Origin: Rhodobiaceae bacterium
GTDB lineage: Bacteria; Pseudomonadota; Alphaproteobacteria; Rhizobiales; Tepidamorphaceae
Direction: 5' to 3'
Assembly (NCBI GenBank): GCA_020637855.1
Contig: JACKJR010000001.1
Location: 620,001-684,000, forward strand
DNA: 64,000 bases
Made by a program: the position numbers and the translations under genes. Below the pieces are notes generated by a model. The model was not told where the DNA came from. It was given only the letters and a program-made list of their open reading frames with translations, and did no database searches. Shown piece after piece: positions 1-7,976 of this stretch; position 1 is the stretch's first letter, and each line of letters begins with the position of its first letter.

Positions 1-64
1 TGTCGACATCGTCGTCGCTCAGGCGCCGCTGCCCGCCGGCTTCTGTCTGCTGCAGACTGTTCAT
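1..64 (-). CDS. soxR: SoxR N-terminus (ArsR-family repressor), truncated by window edge
   Basis: A reading frame on the minus strand starts with ATG at 64-62 and is open to base 1, giving 21 residues (MNSLQQTEAGGQRRLSDDDV and one more). The residues themselves are not diagnostic. The identification rests on position: in Paracoccus pantotrophus soxR and soxS lie together, divergent from soxV. Two ArsR-type operators occur at 614-631 and 1541-1558. The gap to the soxS stop is about 50 nt. Alternatively it is an unrelated gene. Sequence to the left of the window would settle it. Confidence 0.45.
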   Translation of the reverse strand, partial: MNSLQQTEAGGQRRLSDDDVD

Positions 65-115
65 TGATTTGTCTCGGGTCTTCTTTCTTGGATTCGTCGT
101 GAACTGTACCGGCAA

Positions 116-502
116 TCAACTGTTTTTTGTAGCATCTGGAGGCAGTTTGGCCACCAGTTCGCGCAGAAGACCCCAAAAGAAGTCCTCTCCCGGATATCCC
201 CTGATACGCCCGATCTCCTTGCCATCTTCCATAAGGATGAAGGTTGGCGTGAATTTGGCGGGTCTCAGGCCGGCGAGATCTTCAGGCATCGGCCTGTTGA
301 TGTCGACACGGCGTAGCGGAGCCCTCTTGCCTTCCTCGCTCTTGGGATAGATCGGCGCAATGACCGCGTCCCACTTGGCGCACCACTCGCAGCCGTCCCG
401 TTCCAGCATGACAAGCTCTGCCGCTGCCGCAGCACCCGACAGCGCACACACCATAATGGCCGTGGCAACAGCTCTAAGTGTAATGGTCAACCTGTCTTTC
501 AT
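116..502 (-). CDS. soxS: SoxS, periplasmic thioredoxin-like protein of thiosulfate oxidation
   Basis: The 128-residue product has an N-terminal signal segment (residues 1-28, ending AAAAA) followed by a thioredoxin-like fold with a Cys-Glu-Trp-Cys active site at residues 38-41. The cis-Pro region TPTFILMEDGKEIGRIRGY fits single-domain thioredoxins. In Paracoccus, SoxS keeps the SoxYZ carrier reduced and active, taking electrons through SoxV. I chose the ATG at 502 because the signal peptide starts there; an upstream in-frame ATG at 589 would add 29 hydrophilic residues before the signal. The gene is divergent from soxV across a 265-nt gap containing a candidate SoxR operator. Confidence 0.85.
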   Translation of the reverse strand: MKDRLTITLRAVATAIMVCALSGAAAAAELVMLERDGCEWCAKWDAVIAPIYPKSEEGKRAPLRRVDINRPMPEDLAGLRPAKFTPTFILMEDGKEIGRIRGYPGEDFFWGLLRELVAKLPPDATKNS

Positions 503-601
503 CACAAATGTTCTGCCTGCTTTGTGCCCTATCCGGCCAGATTTGCCATGATTTATATCATGCAAGGCTGACTGGTAGCGATGCGGCATATAATTTCTCT
601 A

Positions 602-631
602 TTGACCTTATAACATGCTGAAATATGAATG
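602..631 (+). promoter_or_regulatory. candidate soxV promoter overlapped by SoxR-type operator
   Basis: TTGACC at 602-607 and TATGAA at 624-629 are spaced by 16 nt and could be a -35/-10 pair for soxV. The 18-mer at 614-631 matches the perfect inverted repeat at 1541-1558 at 13 of 18 positions, including the right half AATATGAAT. Its arms CATGCT and TGAATG pair at 4 of 6 positions. In Paracoccus, SoxR binds both the soxS-soxV and the soxW-soxX gaps, so paired related sites are expected. Overlap of operator and -10 would suit repression. Confidence 0.5.
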
Positions 632-767
632 TGTAAAACCTGTGCTGGATTTCAAGTCACGGCTTGTTGAGACTTCATGAGTGGCACATGTGCAGGCCGA
701 CCGTTATGGCTCCATGCCAACCCACGTCGTTATAGCGCAAAGCGCCGGCCGGTGATCGGAGTAGGAT

Positions 768-1520
768 ATGTTTGATGTCACATTGACCGGTGCGTTCATT
801 GCCGGGATTTTGTCCTTTGTATCGCCCTGCGTTCTGCCTCTGGTTCCGCCGTATCTGTGTTTTCTTGCCGGTGTCAGTCTTGATGAACTGACGGGCCAGG
901 AAAACGTATCTGCTGCGCGTGGCCGCGTGGTCCGGTCGGCTTTGGCCTTTGTGCTGGGCTTTACGGCGGTGTTCGTGACGCTGGGTGCGAGCGCCTCGCT
1001 GGTTGGAAAATGGGTTTCAAGCCATCTGGAAATCCTTGGTTACGTAGCCGGTGCCCTGATTATCGTCATGGGCCTGCATTTCCTCGGGGTTTTCCGTATC
1101 GCTTTCCTGTACCGCGAAGCCCGCGTCCATGTTGAACGCAAACCGGCGGGTTTGATCGGCTCATTCCTGGTTGGCGTCGCCTTTGCTTTCGGCTGGACGC
1201 CTTGCGTCGGGCCGGTGCTGGCAGCGATCCTTTTTGTTGCCGGCGCGGAGGACACGGTCTCGCGTGGGGCGCTTCTTCTGGCGGTCTACGCGCTGGGAAT
1301 CGGCGTGCCGTTCATGCTTGCCGCGCTTTTCGCCGGACCGTTCCTGCGCCTGATGCAGCGGTTCAAGCGTCATATGGGCACGGTCGAGAAAGTCATGGGC
1401 GCACTGCTCGTGCTTACCGGCATCTTTTTCCTGACTGGGCAGATGTCATTGTTTTCTTTCTGGCTTCTGGAAAATTTCCCCAGTCTCGGGCGCATCGAGG
1501 AGTGGGTTACGCCACGGTGA
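768..1520 (+). CDS. soxV: SoxV, CcdA-family membrane thiol electron transporter
   Basis: The 250-residue hydrophobic protein has about six membrane helices and the two conserved CcdA cysteines: Cys21 in SPCVLPLVPPY and Cys146 in GWTPCVGPVL. CcdA proteins move electrons from cytoplasmic thioredoxin to periplasmic thioredoxins. In the sox system SoxV supplies SoxW and SoxS and keeps SoxYZ active. Here no soxW follows, so SoxS is the only periplasmic partner visible. The gene opens the plus-strand sox array and is separated from soxX by 209 nt with its own operator, so it may be a separate transcript. Confidence 0.93.
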   Translation: MFDVTLTGAFIAGILSFVSPCVLPLVPPYLCFLAGVSLDELTGQENVSAARGRVVRSALAFVLGFTAVFVTLGASASLVGKWVSSHLEILGYVAGALIIVMGLHFLGVFRIAFLYREARVHVERKPAGLIGSFLVGVAFAFGWTPCVGPVLAAILFVAGAEDTVSRGALLLAVYALGIGVPFMLAALFAGPFLRLMQRFKRHMGTVEKVMGALLVLTGIFFLTGQMSLFSFWLLENFPSLGRIEEWVTPR

Positions 1521-1540
1521 GGCGGGGTAACCGAAAGAAG

Positions 1541-1558
1541 TATTCAAAAATATGAATA
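1541..1558. promoter_or_regulatory. perfect inverted repeat, candidate SoxR operator before soxX
   Basis: TATTCA (1541-1546), spacer AAAATA, TGAATA (1553-1558): arms are perfectly complementary. The size and A/T content fit a winged-helix ArsR-family dimer site. It lies 171 nt upstream of the soxX start in the soxV-soxX gap, the place where Paracoccus SoxR binds before soxXYZ. A weaker GAAT-N6-ATTC repeat follows at 1562-1575 and may be a secondary site. A convincing -35/-10 pair for soxX is not visible. Confidence 0.65.
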
Positions 1559-1729
1559 TCGGAATTGATTCATTCGATTCCCGTTGTTAGGGTTCTAGCA
1601 AGGCGGTTGCGTATTGTGTGCGGCAAAACATGTCGGGCACTATGACGGATCGCCAACGGCCCCGCCGTTCCCGGACATAAATACCAGGGTGCGGAAGAAG
1701 GGTTGAAGGAAACCGGAGGGAACGAAAGC

Positions 1730-2197
1730 ATGAAATCATTGCGGTCGAGGTATATCCGCAGCGCGCTTGCAGCCGCGGGCATCGGGTTATTCGCGGGCAT
1801 TGCGCTTGCCGACGAGGCGCCGAAGTATGATGTCGTCGACGGTGGCATTCCCGCGTCGCTGACTGGTGTTGCCGGCAATCCGGAGAACGGCAAGGCGGCA
1901 ATGCTCAACCGCAAGGGCGGGAACTGCCTGTCTTGCCATGCGATATCCGCCCTGTCTGATCAGCCTTTCCATGGCGAGGTTGGCCCAACGCTCGATGGCG
2001 CGGCCGATCGCTGGAGCGAAGCCCAGCTTCGCCTGATCGTCGCCAATTCCAAGGCCGTCTTCGAAGACACGATCATGCCGGCCTTCTATCGCACCGAAGG
2101 CTTGCACCGCGTTGCCGACAAGTTCGCCGACAAGACGATCCTGTCTGCCCAGGAAGTCGAGGATGTGGTCGCCTACCTGCTGACCATGAAGGAATAG
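1730..2197 (+). CDS. soxX: SoxX, monoheme cytochrome c of the SoxXA complex
   Basis: The 155-residue product has a signal peptide (residues 1-27, cleavage after ALA) and one c-type heme site CLSCH at residues 66-70, with a distal Met in TIMPAFYR. SoxX pairs with SoxA in the periplasm and oxidatively joins thiosulfate to the SoxY cysteine, passing electrons onward. The start at 1730 is preceded by GGAGGG at 1715-1720; an upstream in-frame ATG at 1703 would overlap this ribosome-binding site. It is first in the tight soxXYZABCDEF series. Confidence 0.95.
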   Translation: MKSLRSRYIRSALAAAGIGLFAGIALADEAPKYDVVDGGIPASLTGVAGNPENGKAAMLNRKGGNCLSCHAISALSDQPFHGEVGPTLDGAADRWSEAQLRLIVANSKAVFEDTIMPAFYRTEGLHRVADKFADKTILSAQEVEDVVAYLLTMKE

Positions 2198-2245
2198 CGC
2201 CGTTTCAAACGGCCTGACGCTGAAACCCCAACGAGGATACCAGCA

Positions 2246-2701
2246 ATGACTGCAACAGTTACGCGCCGCTCCGTCCTGACCTTGGGCGCTGCCGCTTTCG
2301 TGACGGGAATCGTCGGCCTGCCGGCACGCCCGGCATGGTCCGCCGAAATTGCCGACACCATCAAGGAATTCACAGGTGGTGCAGAACCGCAGACGGGCCG
2401 CGTCTCTATCGATGCACCGGAAATCGCCGAAAACGGCAATACGGTGCCGATCGGAATTTCCATCGAAAGCCCGATGACATCCGATGACTACGTCGCCGAC
2501 GTCATCATTCTTGCTGCGGGAAACCCGAACCCTGGCGTTGCGACTTTCCACTTCTCCCCAATGAGCGGTGAGGCCACGGCGCAGACCCGTATGCGGCTTG
2601 CAAAGACGCAGGACATCGTTGCCATCGCCAAGATGAGCGACGGCTCGTTCTACATGGACAAGCGGACCGTGAAGGTGACCATCGGCGGCTGCGGCGGTTG
2701 A
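2246..2701 (+). CDS. soxY: SoxY, sulfur-carrier subunit with GGCGG swinging arm
   Basis: The 151-residue protein begins with a twin-arginine signal (TRRSVLTLGAAAF) and ends in GGCGG. Cys149 on this flexible tail is the known covalent attachment point for sulfur intermediates. The body is the SoxY immunoglobulin-like fold (IAENGNTVPIGISIESPM). SoxY lacks its own export need for SoxZ: the SoxYZ heterodimer is exported through the SoxY Tat signal. It is followed after 54 nt by soxZ. Confidence 0.96.
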   Translation: MTATVTRRSVLTLGAAAFVTGIVGLPARPAWSAEIADTIKEFTGGAEPQTGRVSIDAPEIAENGNTVPIGISIESPMTSDDYVADVIILAAGNPNPGVATFHFSPMSGEATAQTRMRLAKTQDIVAIAKMSDGSFYMDKRTVKVTIGGCGG

Positions 2702-2755
2702 TCCGCCCCCCGATGCAACCCCGATCAGGTAATTCCAAGCAAAGGAACAGGCAAA

Positions 2756-3082
2756 ATGGCTAGTGCAAAGCCCCGCGTGAAAGTCCCGAAGTCCGCTGCA
2801 GCGGGCGAGGTCATCACCATCAAGACGCTGATCAGCCACAAGATGGAATCAGGCCAGCGCAAGGACAAGGACGGCAACGTTATTCCGCGTTCGATCATCA
2901 ACAAGTTCACCTGCGAGTTCAACGGGCAGCCGGTGTTCACCTGCGATCTGGAACCGGCGATCTCGGCCAATCCGTTCTTCGAATTCTCGGCCAAGGTCAC
3001 CGAATCCGGGACCTTCAAGTTCACTTGGAACGATGATGACGGCTCGGTCTACGAGACCAGTGCCGACATCAAGGTCGAATAG
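2756..3082 (+). CDS. soxZ: SoxZ, partner subunit of the SoxYZ carrier
   Basis: The 108-residue protein has no signal peptide, as expected for SoxZ, which is co-exported with SoxY. Family features are RVKVPKSAAAGEVITIKTLI near the start, NKFTCEFNGQPVF in the middle and FTWNDDDGSVYE near the end. Length equals the family norm of about 108. AAAGGAA at 2741-2747 is the ribosome-binding site for the ATG at 2756. SoxZ presents the SoxY arm to SoxXA, SoxB and SoxCD. Confidence 0.95.
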   Translation: MASAKPRVKVPKSAAAGEVITIKTLISHKMESGQRKDKDGNVIPRSIINKFTCEFNGQPVFTCDLEPAISANPFFEFSAKVTESGTFKFTWNDDDGSVYETSADIKVE

Positions 3083-3152
3083 CCCGCTCACGGCGTCCGG
3101 ACAAACATAAAGGCGCGGCGGTAAGTGATCGCGTCACGGAGGGAACCAGACG

Positions 3153-4010
3153 ATGAAGAAATGGACATACGCAGCGGCGGCGATTGCGATCGGAGGGGTT
3201 GTGGCGGCAGGTGCTGCCGCGGTTTCGGCAGAGGACAAACCGATGCTGACGATCGATGGCGAGACGTTCACGACTCATGTGAAGGTGCCCGACGACCACC
3301 CGCTCGCACCGGAGGTCATCTCCGGCTGGGAATACCGCACCCGCGAGACCCAGGCCCTTGAGCTGGATGATTTCCAGAACCCGGCATTCCTCGCCGTGGA
3401 ACAGGGTGAAGAACTCTGGTCTGCCGTGGATGGCAGCGAGGGCAAGTCCTGTGAATCCTGCCACGGCGATGCTGCGGAAAGCATGAAGGGCGTGCGCGCC
3501 AACATGCCGAGGTGGAATGAGGCGGCAAACAAGCCTTGGACGCTGGAAGAGCACATCAATTCCTGCCGCAAGGATCGCATGGGTGCCGAACCCTGGAAGT
3601 GGGAATCCAGTGAAATGCTTGGCATGACGGCCTATGTCGGGCTGCAGTCGCGCGGCATGCCGATGACCGTGCAGACCGATGGTCCGATGGCCTCATGGAT
3701 CGAGAAGGGCAAGGAGCTCTACTATACCCGTGTCGGGCAGCTCGACATGGCCTGCGCCAATTGCCATGTCGATAATTACGGCAAGTACATCCGCGCCGAC
3801 CTGCTCAGCCAGGGTAATATCAACGGCTTCCCGACCTATCGCCTGAAATGGCAGGGCGTCGGTTCGCTGCACCGTCGTTTCAAGGGCTGCATGGATCAGG
3901 TGCGCGCCAAGCCCTACAAGCGCGGCTCTGATGAGTTCGTTGCGCTTGAAGCCTATCTTGCTTCGCGCGGGGCGGGCCTTTCGGTTGAGACGCCGGCTGT
4001 CCGCAACTAG
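3153..4010 (+). CDS. soxA: SoxA, diheme cytochrome c with Cys heme ligand
   Basis: The 285-residue protein has a signal peptide (residues 1-26), two c-type heme sites, CESCH at 100-104 and CANCH at 201-205, and Cys246 in RRFKGCMDQV. That cysteine is the family's active-site heme ligand, carried as a persulfide. SoxA catalyses thiosulfate-SoxY conjugation with SoxX. This is the two-heme type of SoxA seen in Paracoccus and Rhodovulum. GGAGGG at 3138-3143 precedes the ATG. A 170-nt gap with a hairpin separates it from soxB. Confidence 0.95.
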   Translation: MKKWTYAAAAIAIGGVVAAGAAAVSAEDKPMLTIDGETFTTHVKVPDDHPLAPEVISGWEYRTRETQALELDDFQNPAFLAVEQGEELWSAVDGSEGKSCESCHGDAAESMKGVRANMPRWNEAANKPWTLEEHINSCRKDRMGAEPWKWESSEMLGMTAYVGLQSRGMPMTVQTDGPMASWIEKGKELYYTRVGQLDMACANCHVDNYGKYIRADLLSQGNINGFPTYRLKWQGVGSLHRRFKGCMDQVRAKPYKRGSDEFVALEAYLASRGAGLSVETPAVRN

Positions 4011-4027
4011 GCAGCATCAAGACAATT

Positions 4028-4054
4028 CCGGTGGCGGATAACATCTGCCGCCGG
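4028..4054 (+). other. intercistronic hairpin between soxA and soxB
   Basis: Arms 4028-4037 (CCGGTGGCGG) and 4045-4054 (CTGCCGCCGG) pair over 10 bp, with two G-U pairs, around a 7-nt loop ATAACAT. It is followed by TTGAAAA, not a T-run, so it is not a classic terminator. It may stabilise upstream mRNA or partly attenuate soxB. Confidence 0.55.
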
Positions 4055-4180
4055 TTGAAAACGAGATGGTTTTTCATTGGCAAGGGATACGGGCGGCCTT
4101 GCGCCGCAACGGAGATGCTTTGTCTGGCGCAGGGCGAAAGGAACGCTCTGCATTTGGTGTGAGAGCGAGGTGATGCAGCC

Positions 4181-5881
4181 GTGAGCATCTTTTCACGACG
4201 GGAATTCCTGCAGGTGGCGGTCGCAACCGCTGCCATGACCGGGGCCGGATCACTTGGCATGACCCGGCTCGCAGCCCAGCAGCGTCTGACCGAGGCCGAC
4301 CTGCTCGGATTCGAGCCGCTCGGCAACGTCTCGCTGGTTCACCTCACCGACATCCATGCCCAGATCAAGCCGATCCTGTTTCGTGAACCTTCGGTCAATC
4401 TCGGCATTGGCGAGGTCAGCGGTCTGCCGCCGCACATCACCGGCGAGGACTTCCTCAAGGCTTACAATATCGAACCCGGTACGCCGCACGCCTATGCTCT
4501 GACGAACGTTGATTTCGTCTCTCTGGCGCAGAGTTACGGCAAGCTGGGTGGCCTCGACCGGATCGCCACGGTGCTGAAATCGATCCGCGCAGAACGCGGC
4601 GCTGAGAATACGCTGTTCCTCGACGGTGGCGACACCTGGCACGGCAGTTATACCGCGCTTGAGACCAAGGGCGCCGACATGGTCGAGCTGATGACGGCGC
4701 TGAAGCCCGACGCCATGACCGGCCACTGGGAATTCACGCTTGGCCAGGACCGCGTCAAGGAATTGATCGAGGGGCTCGAATTCGCGTTCCTGGGCGGCAA
4801 TGTCCGCGACACGGAATGGGACGAAGCGGCGTTTGAATCCACGGCATGGTTCGAGCGCGGCGGCGTCAAGATAGCGGTTATCGGTCAGGCTTTCCCCTAT
4901 ACGCCGATCGCCAATCCGCGCTGGATGATACCGAACTGGTCCTTCGGTGTGCGTGAGGAGGACGTGCAGGCAAATGTCGACAAGGCGCGCGACGAGGGTG
5001 CCGAGCTTGTCGTCCTGCTGTCGCATAACGGTTTTGACGTTGACCGCAAGCTTGCCTCCCGCGTGACCGGCATTGATGTGATCCTGACCGGCCACACCCA
5101 CGATGCGCTTCCCGAACCGGTTGTCATCGGCAAGACGCTGCTGATTGCGTCGGGCTCCAACGGCAAGTTCCTCTCCCGTATCGATCTCGATGTCTCCGGC
5201 GGCGAGATGAAGGGCTGGCGTCACAAGCTGATCCCGATTTTCTCCGACGTGATCACGCCGGACGCGGACATGGCGGCGATGATCGACAAGGTCCGCGCAC
5301 CCTACGAGGAGAAGCTCAACCGCGTTGTCGGCAAGACGGATTCGCTGCTCTACCGGCGCGGCAACTTCAATGGCACCTTCGATGACCTCATCTGCGCCGC
5401 GATGCTGGAAGAGCGCGATGCCGAGATCGCCCTGTCGCCCGGCTTCCGCTGGGGGACGTCATTGCTCCCCGGTCAGGACATCACCGAGGACGACATCTTC
5501 AACGCCACGGGCATGACCTATCCGGCGACCTACCGCTTGCCGATGACCGGTCAGTTCCTGCACGAGATCCTCGAGGACGTCGCCGACAACCTGTTCAATC
5601 CCGATCCCTATTACCAGCAGGGCGGCGACATGGTCCGCGTTGGCGGGCTTGGCTACACCATCGATATCGCCAAACCGATAGGCAGCCGCATCTCCGACAT
5701 GACGCTTCTCAAGACCGGTGAGGCCATCGATCCGGCCCGCGAATACGCCGTTGCCGGCTGGGCCAGCGTCAACGAGGGCACCGAAGGCCCGCCGATCTGG
5801 GATGTCGTCATGGACTGGGTCGGCAAGCAGGGCACCGTATCCCTTCCCGAAAACCGCGCAGTCAAGGTCGTCGGCGCCTGA
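4181..5881 (+). CDS. soxB: SoxB, dimanganese thiosulfohydrolase
   Basis: The 566-residue protein has a Tat-type N-terminus (SRREFLQVAVATAAMTGAG) and the 5'-nucleotidase/metallophosphatase motifs HLTDIHAQ (residues 54-61), DGGDTWHGS (148-156), GHWEFTLG (about 181-188) and GHTHDALP (about 304). SoxB hydrolyses the terminal sulfone of SoxY-bound S-sulfonate as sulfate in the periplasm. The start is GTG at 4181; GCGAGGTGA at 4164-4172 is well placed, and the nearby ATG at 4173 is out of frame. Length matches the family. Confidence 0.97.
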   Translation: MSIFSRREFLQVAVATAAMTGAGSLGMTRLAAQQRLTEADLLGFEPLGNVSLVHLTDIHAQIKPILFREPSVNLGIGEVSGLPPHITGEDFLKAYNIEPGTPHAYALTNVDFVSLAQSYGKLGGLDRIATVLKSIRAERGAENTLFLDGGDTWHGSYTALETKGADMVELMTALKPDAMTGHWEFTLGQDRVKELIEGLEFAFLGGNVRDTEWDEAAFESTAWFERGGVKIAVIGQAFPYTPIANPRWMIPNWSFGVREEDVQANVDKARDEGAELVVLLSHNGFDVDRKLASRVTGIDVILTGHTHDALPEPVVIGKTLLIASGSNGKFLSRIDLDVSGGEMKGWRHKLIPIFSDVITPDADMAAMIDKVRAPYEEKLNRVVGKTDSLLYRRGNFNGTFDDLICAAMLEERDAEIALSPGFRWGTSLLPGQDITEDDIFNATGMTYPATYRLPMTGQFLHEILEDVADNLFNPDPYYQQGGDMVRVGGLGYTIDIAKPIGSRISDMTLLKTGEAIDPAREYAVAGWASVNEGTEGPPIWDVVMDWVGKQGTVSLPENRAVKVVGA

Positions 5882-5921
5882 GTGGCCGGCGGTAACGGAT
5901 GCATTTCAAGGAGTGCACACC

Positions 5922-7217
5922 ATGAGCAAACAAAAACAATCGGCGCCCGGAACCGTGCAGATGCCCGCACGCCGCGCGTTCCTGAAAGCGGGTGCCGCGG
6001 CAGGCGGAGCAATCGCCGCTGGTGCCGTCCCTGGTCTGGCAAGTGCCACTGGTAACCCGGAAAACCAGGCGCCGAATGTTGCCGACTGGTCGCATTACCT
6101 TGGGGACGGTGTCGACGCGCATCCCTATGGCATGCCTTCGGAGCATGAGGCTCACGTCGTGCGCCGCAACGTCGAATGGTTGACCGCCGACACCCAATCC
6201 TCGATCAACTTCACGCCGCTGCACGAACTCGACGGCATCATCACGCCGAACGGTCTGTGCTTCGAGCGCCATCACGGTGGCGCTGCCGAGGTCGATCCGG
6301 CCGACTACCAGTTGATGATCAACGGTCTTGTCGACAAGCCGATGATCTTCACCATGGACGACCTGAAGCGCTTCCCGCGCGTCAACCGGATCTACTTCCT
6401 GGAATGCGCGGCCAACTCCGGAATGGAGTGGCGCGGTGCCCAGCTCAACGGCTGCCAGTTCACCCACGGCATGGTCCACTGCGTAATGTATACCGGCGTG
6501 CCGCTCAAATACATTCTCGAGGAAGCTGGCCTCAAGACCAACGCCAAATGGCTCATGCCGGAAGGCGGCGATGCTGCCGGCATGAACCGCTCCGTGCCGA
6601 TCGAAAAGGCGCTGGACGACTGCATGATCGCTTTCAAGATGAATGGCGAAGCCCTGCGTCGCGAGCAAGGCTATCCGGCCCGCCTCGTGGTTCCGGGCTG
6701 GGAAGGCAACATGTGGGTCAAGTGGATCCGCCGCATCGAGGTCGGCGACGAACCGTGGCATGCGCGTGAGGAAACTTCGAAATACACCGATCTTCTGGAA
6801 AACGGCAAGGCGCGGCGCTTCACCTGGGAGATGGATTGCAAGTCGGTTATCACCAACCCGAGCCCTCAGGCTCCGCTCATGGTCAAGGGCCACAACATCA
6901 TTTCCGGCCTTGCCTGGTCGGGTCGCGGCACTGTCGAGCGGGTCGATGTGACGCTTGACGGCGGCAAGAACTGGCGCACCGCGCGCATTGACGGTCCTGT
7001 GCTGCCGAAGGCTCTGACCCGGTTCTATTTCGAGTTCGAGTGGAACGGCGAGGGCTTGCTGCTGCAGTCGCGCGCGATTGATTCCACCGGCTATATCCAG
7101 CCGACCAAGGATGAACTGCGCGTCGCCCGCGGCACCAACTCGATCTATCACAACAACGGAATTCAGACCTGGCACGTCCAGGCCAGCGGCGAGGTGGAAA
7201 ATGTCGAGGTTTCCTGA
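5922..7217 (+). CDS. soxC: SoxC, molybdopterin sulfane dehydrogenase subunit
   Basis: The 431-residue protein has an N-terminal signal (ARRAFLKAGAAAGGA) and the sulfite-oxidase fold, with LECAANSGMEWRG holding the Moco-ligating Cys near residue 162 and a C-terminal Mo-oxidoreductase dimerisation domain. SoxC with SoxD oxidises the SoxY-bound sulfane sulfur, so thiosulfate goes fully to sulfate rather than to sulfur globules. The ATG at 5922 is preceded by AAGGAG at 5908-5913; longer in-frame starts would overlap soxB. It overlaps soxD by 17 nt. Confidence 0.95.
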   Translation: MSKQKQSAPGTVQMPARRAFLKAGAAAGGAIAAGAVPGLASATGNPENQAPNVADWSHYLGDGVDAHPYGMPSEHEAHVVRRNVEWLTADTQSSINFTPLHELDGIITPNGLCFERHHGGAAEVDPADYQLMINGLVDKPMIFTMDDLKRFPRVNRIYFLECAANSGMEWRGAQLNGCQFTHGMVHCVMYTGVPLKYILEEAGLKTNAKWLMPEGGDAAGMNRSVPIEKALDDCMIAFKMNGEALRREQGYPARLVVPGWEGNMWVKWIRRIEVGDEPWHAREETSKYTDLLENGKARRFTWEMDCKSVITNPSPQAPLMVKGHNIISGLAWSGRGTVERVDVTLDGGKNWRTARIDGPVLPKALTRFYFEFEWNGEGLLLQSRAIDSTGYIQPTKDELRVARGTNSIYHNNGIQTWHVQASGEVENVEVS

Positions 7218-7875
7218 GTCCAGACTGGTAACCGCCTGTGTTCTGGCTGCCGGCATCGTCCTGACGGCCGGGCTGGCGCAGGCCGGGAAATTCGGGATCG
7301 GTCACGAAGCGACCAGCGAGGAGGTCGCCGGTTGGGACATCGATGTGCGCCCGGATGGGCAGGGGCTGCCGGAAGGTTCCGGTTCGGTTTCCCAGGGTGA
7401 GGCGATTTTCTCCGAACGCTGCGCGGTCTGCCATGGCGATTTCGCCGAGGGTGTCGACCGCTGGCCGGTGCTTGCCGGCGGCAGGGATACGCTGAAGTCG
7501 GACAGGCCGGTCAAGACGATCGGCTCGTACTGGCCCTATCTCTCCACGGTCTTCGACTACATCAACCGGGCCATGCCCTTCGGTGACGCGCAGTCACTGG
7601 AACCCGATGAGGTCTACGCCATCACCGCGTTCCTGCTCTACATGAACGACATTGTCACCGACGACCAGTTCGTTCTCTCGAAGGAGAACTTCACCACGAT
7701 CAAAATGCCGAACGAGGCCAACTTCATCGATGATGACCGTCCCGACACACCGACCCTTGCGAAGGGCGAGCCCTGCATGAGCAATTGCAAGGAGAGCGTC
7801 GAGATCACAGGGCGCGCCCGCATTCTCGATGTGACGCCTGATGCGGATGAGGAAGGCGGCGGAGGCATCGACTGA
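7201..7875 (+). CDS. soxD: SoxD-like monoheme cytochrome c, short form
   Basis: The 224-residue protein has a signal peptide (residues 1-28), a single heme site CAVCH at 74-78, and an N-terminal SoxD region (FGIGHEATSEEVAGWDIDVR). Its tail contains EPCMSNCKESVEITGRAR. It overlaps soxC by 17 nt, as usual for the SoxCD pair. Paracoccus SoxD is about 380 residues with two hemes; this protein stops after the first heme domain plus linker. Either this is a natural short SoxD, or the second domain is supplied by the next gene. No frameshift is evident in the 101-nt gap. Confidence 0.85.
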   Translation: MSRFPESRLVTACVLAAGIVLTAGLAQAGKFGIGHEATSEEVAGWDIDVRPDGQGLPEGSGSVSQGEAIFSERCAVCHGDFAEGVDRWPVLAGGRDTLKSDRPVKTIGSYWPYLSTVFDYINRAMPFGDAQSLEPDEVYAITAFLLYMNDIVTDDQFVLSKENFTTIKMPNEANFIDDDRPDTPTLAKGEPCMSNCKESVEITGRARILDVTPDADEEGGGGID

Positions 7876-7933
7876 ATTTGGCCGTTGAGCGCCAGAAGTA
7901 TCAACGCGAAACCCGAACAGGGCCAACAGGGCA

Positions 7934-7953
7934 ACGGGGCATATAAGCCCCGT
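7934..7953 (+). other. hairpin in the soxD-soxE gap
   Basis: Perfect 7-bp arms ACGGGGC (7934-7940) and GCCCCGT (7947-7953) enclose a 6-nt loop ATATAA. No T-run follows. It sits just before the GGGAGGA ribosome-binding site of soxE and could protect or separate the upstream message. Confidence 0.5.
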
Positions 7954-7976
7954 CCCAAAGGGAGGAACACGCAAAC

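Noticed and set aside
1787..2839. A 350-codon minus-strand frame over soxX, soxY and soxZ
   Set aside because: The sox genes are unmistakable by motif and order; the antisense frame is a composition effect.
5862..7256. A 464-codon minus-strand frame over soxC
   Set aside because: SoxC on the plus strand has its signal, Moco Cys region and correct length; the antisense translation is without motifs.
7876..7976. A frameshift joining SoxD and the diheme cytochrome into one longer protein
   Set aside because: The downstream gene has its own ribosome-binding site, ATG and signal peptide, so it is a separate exported protein.
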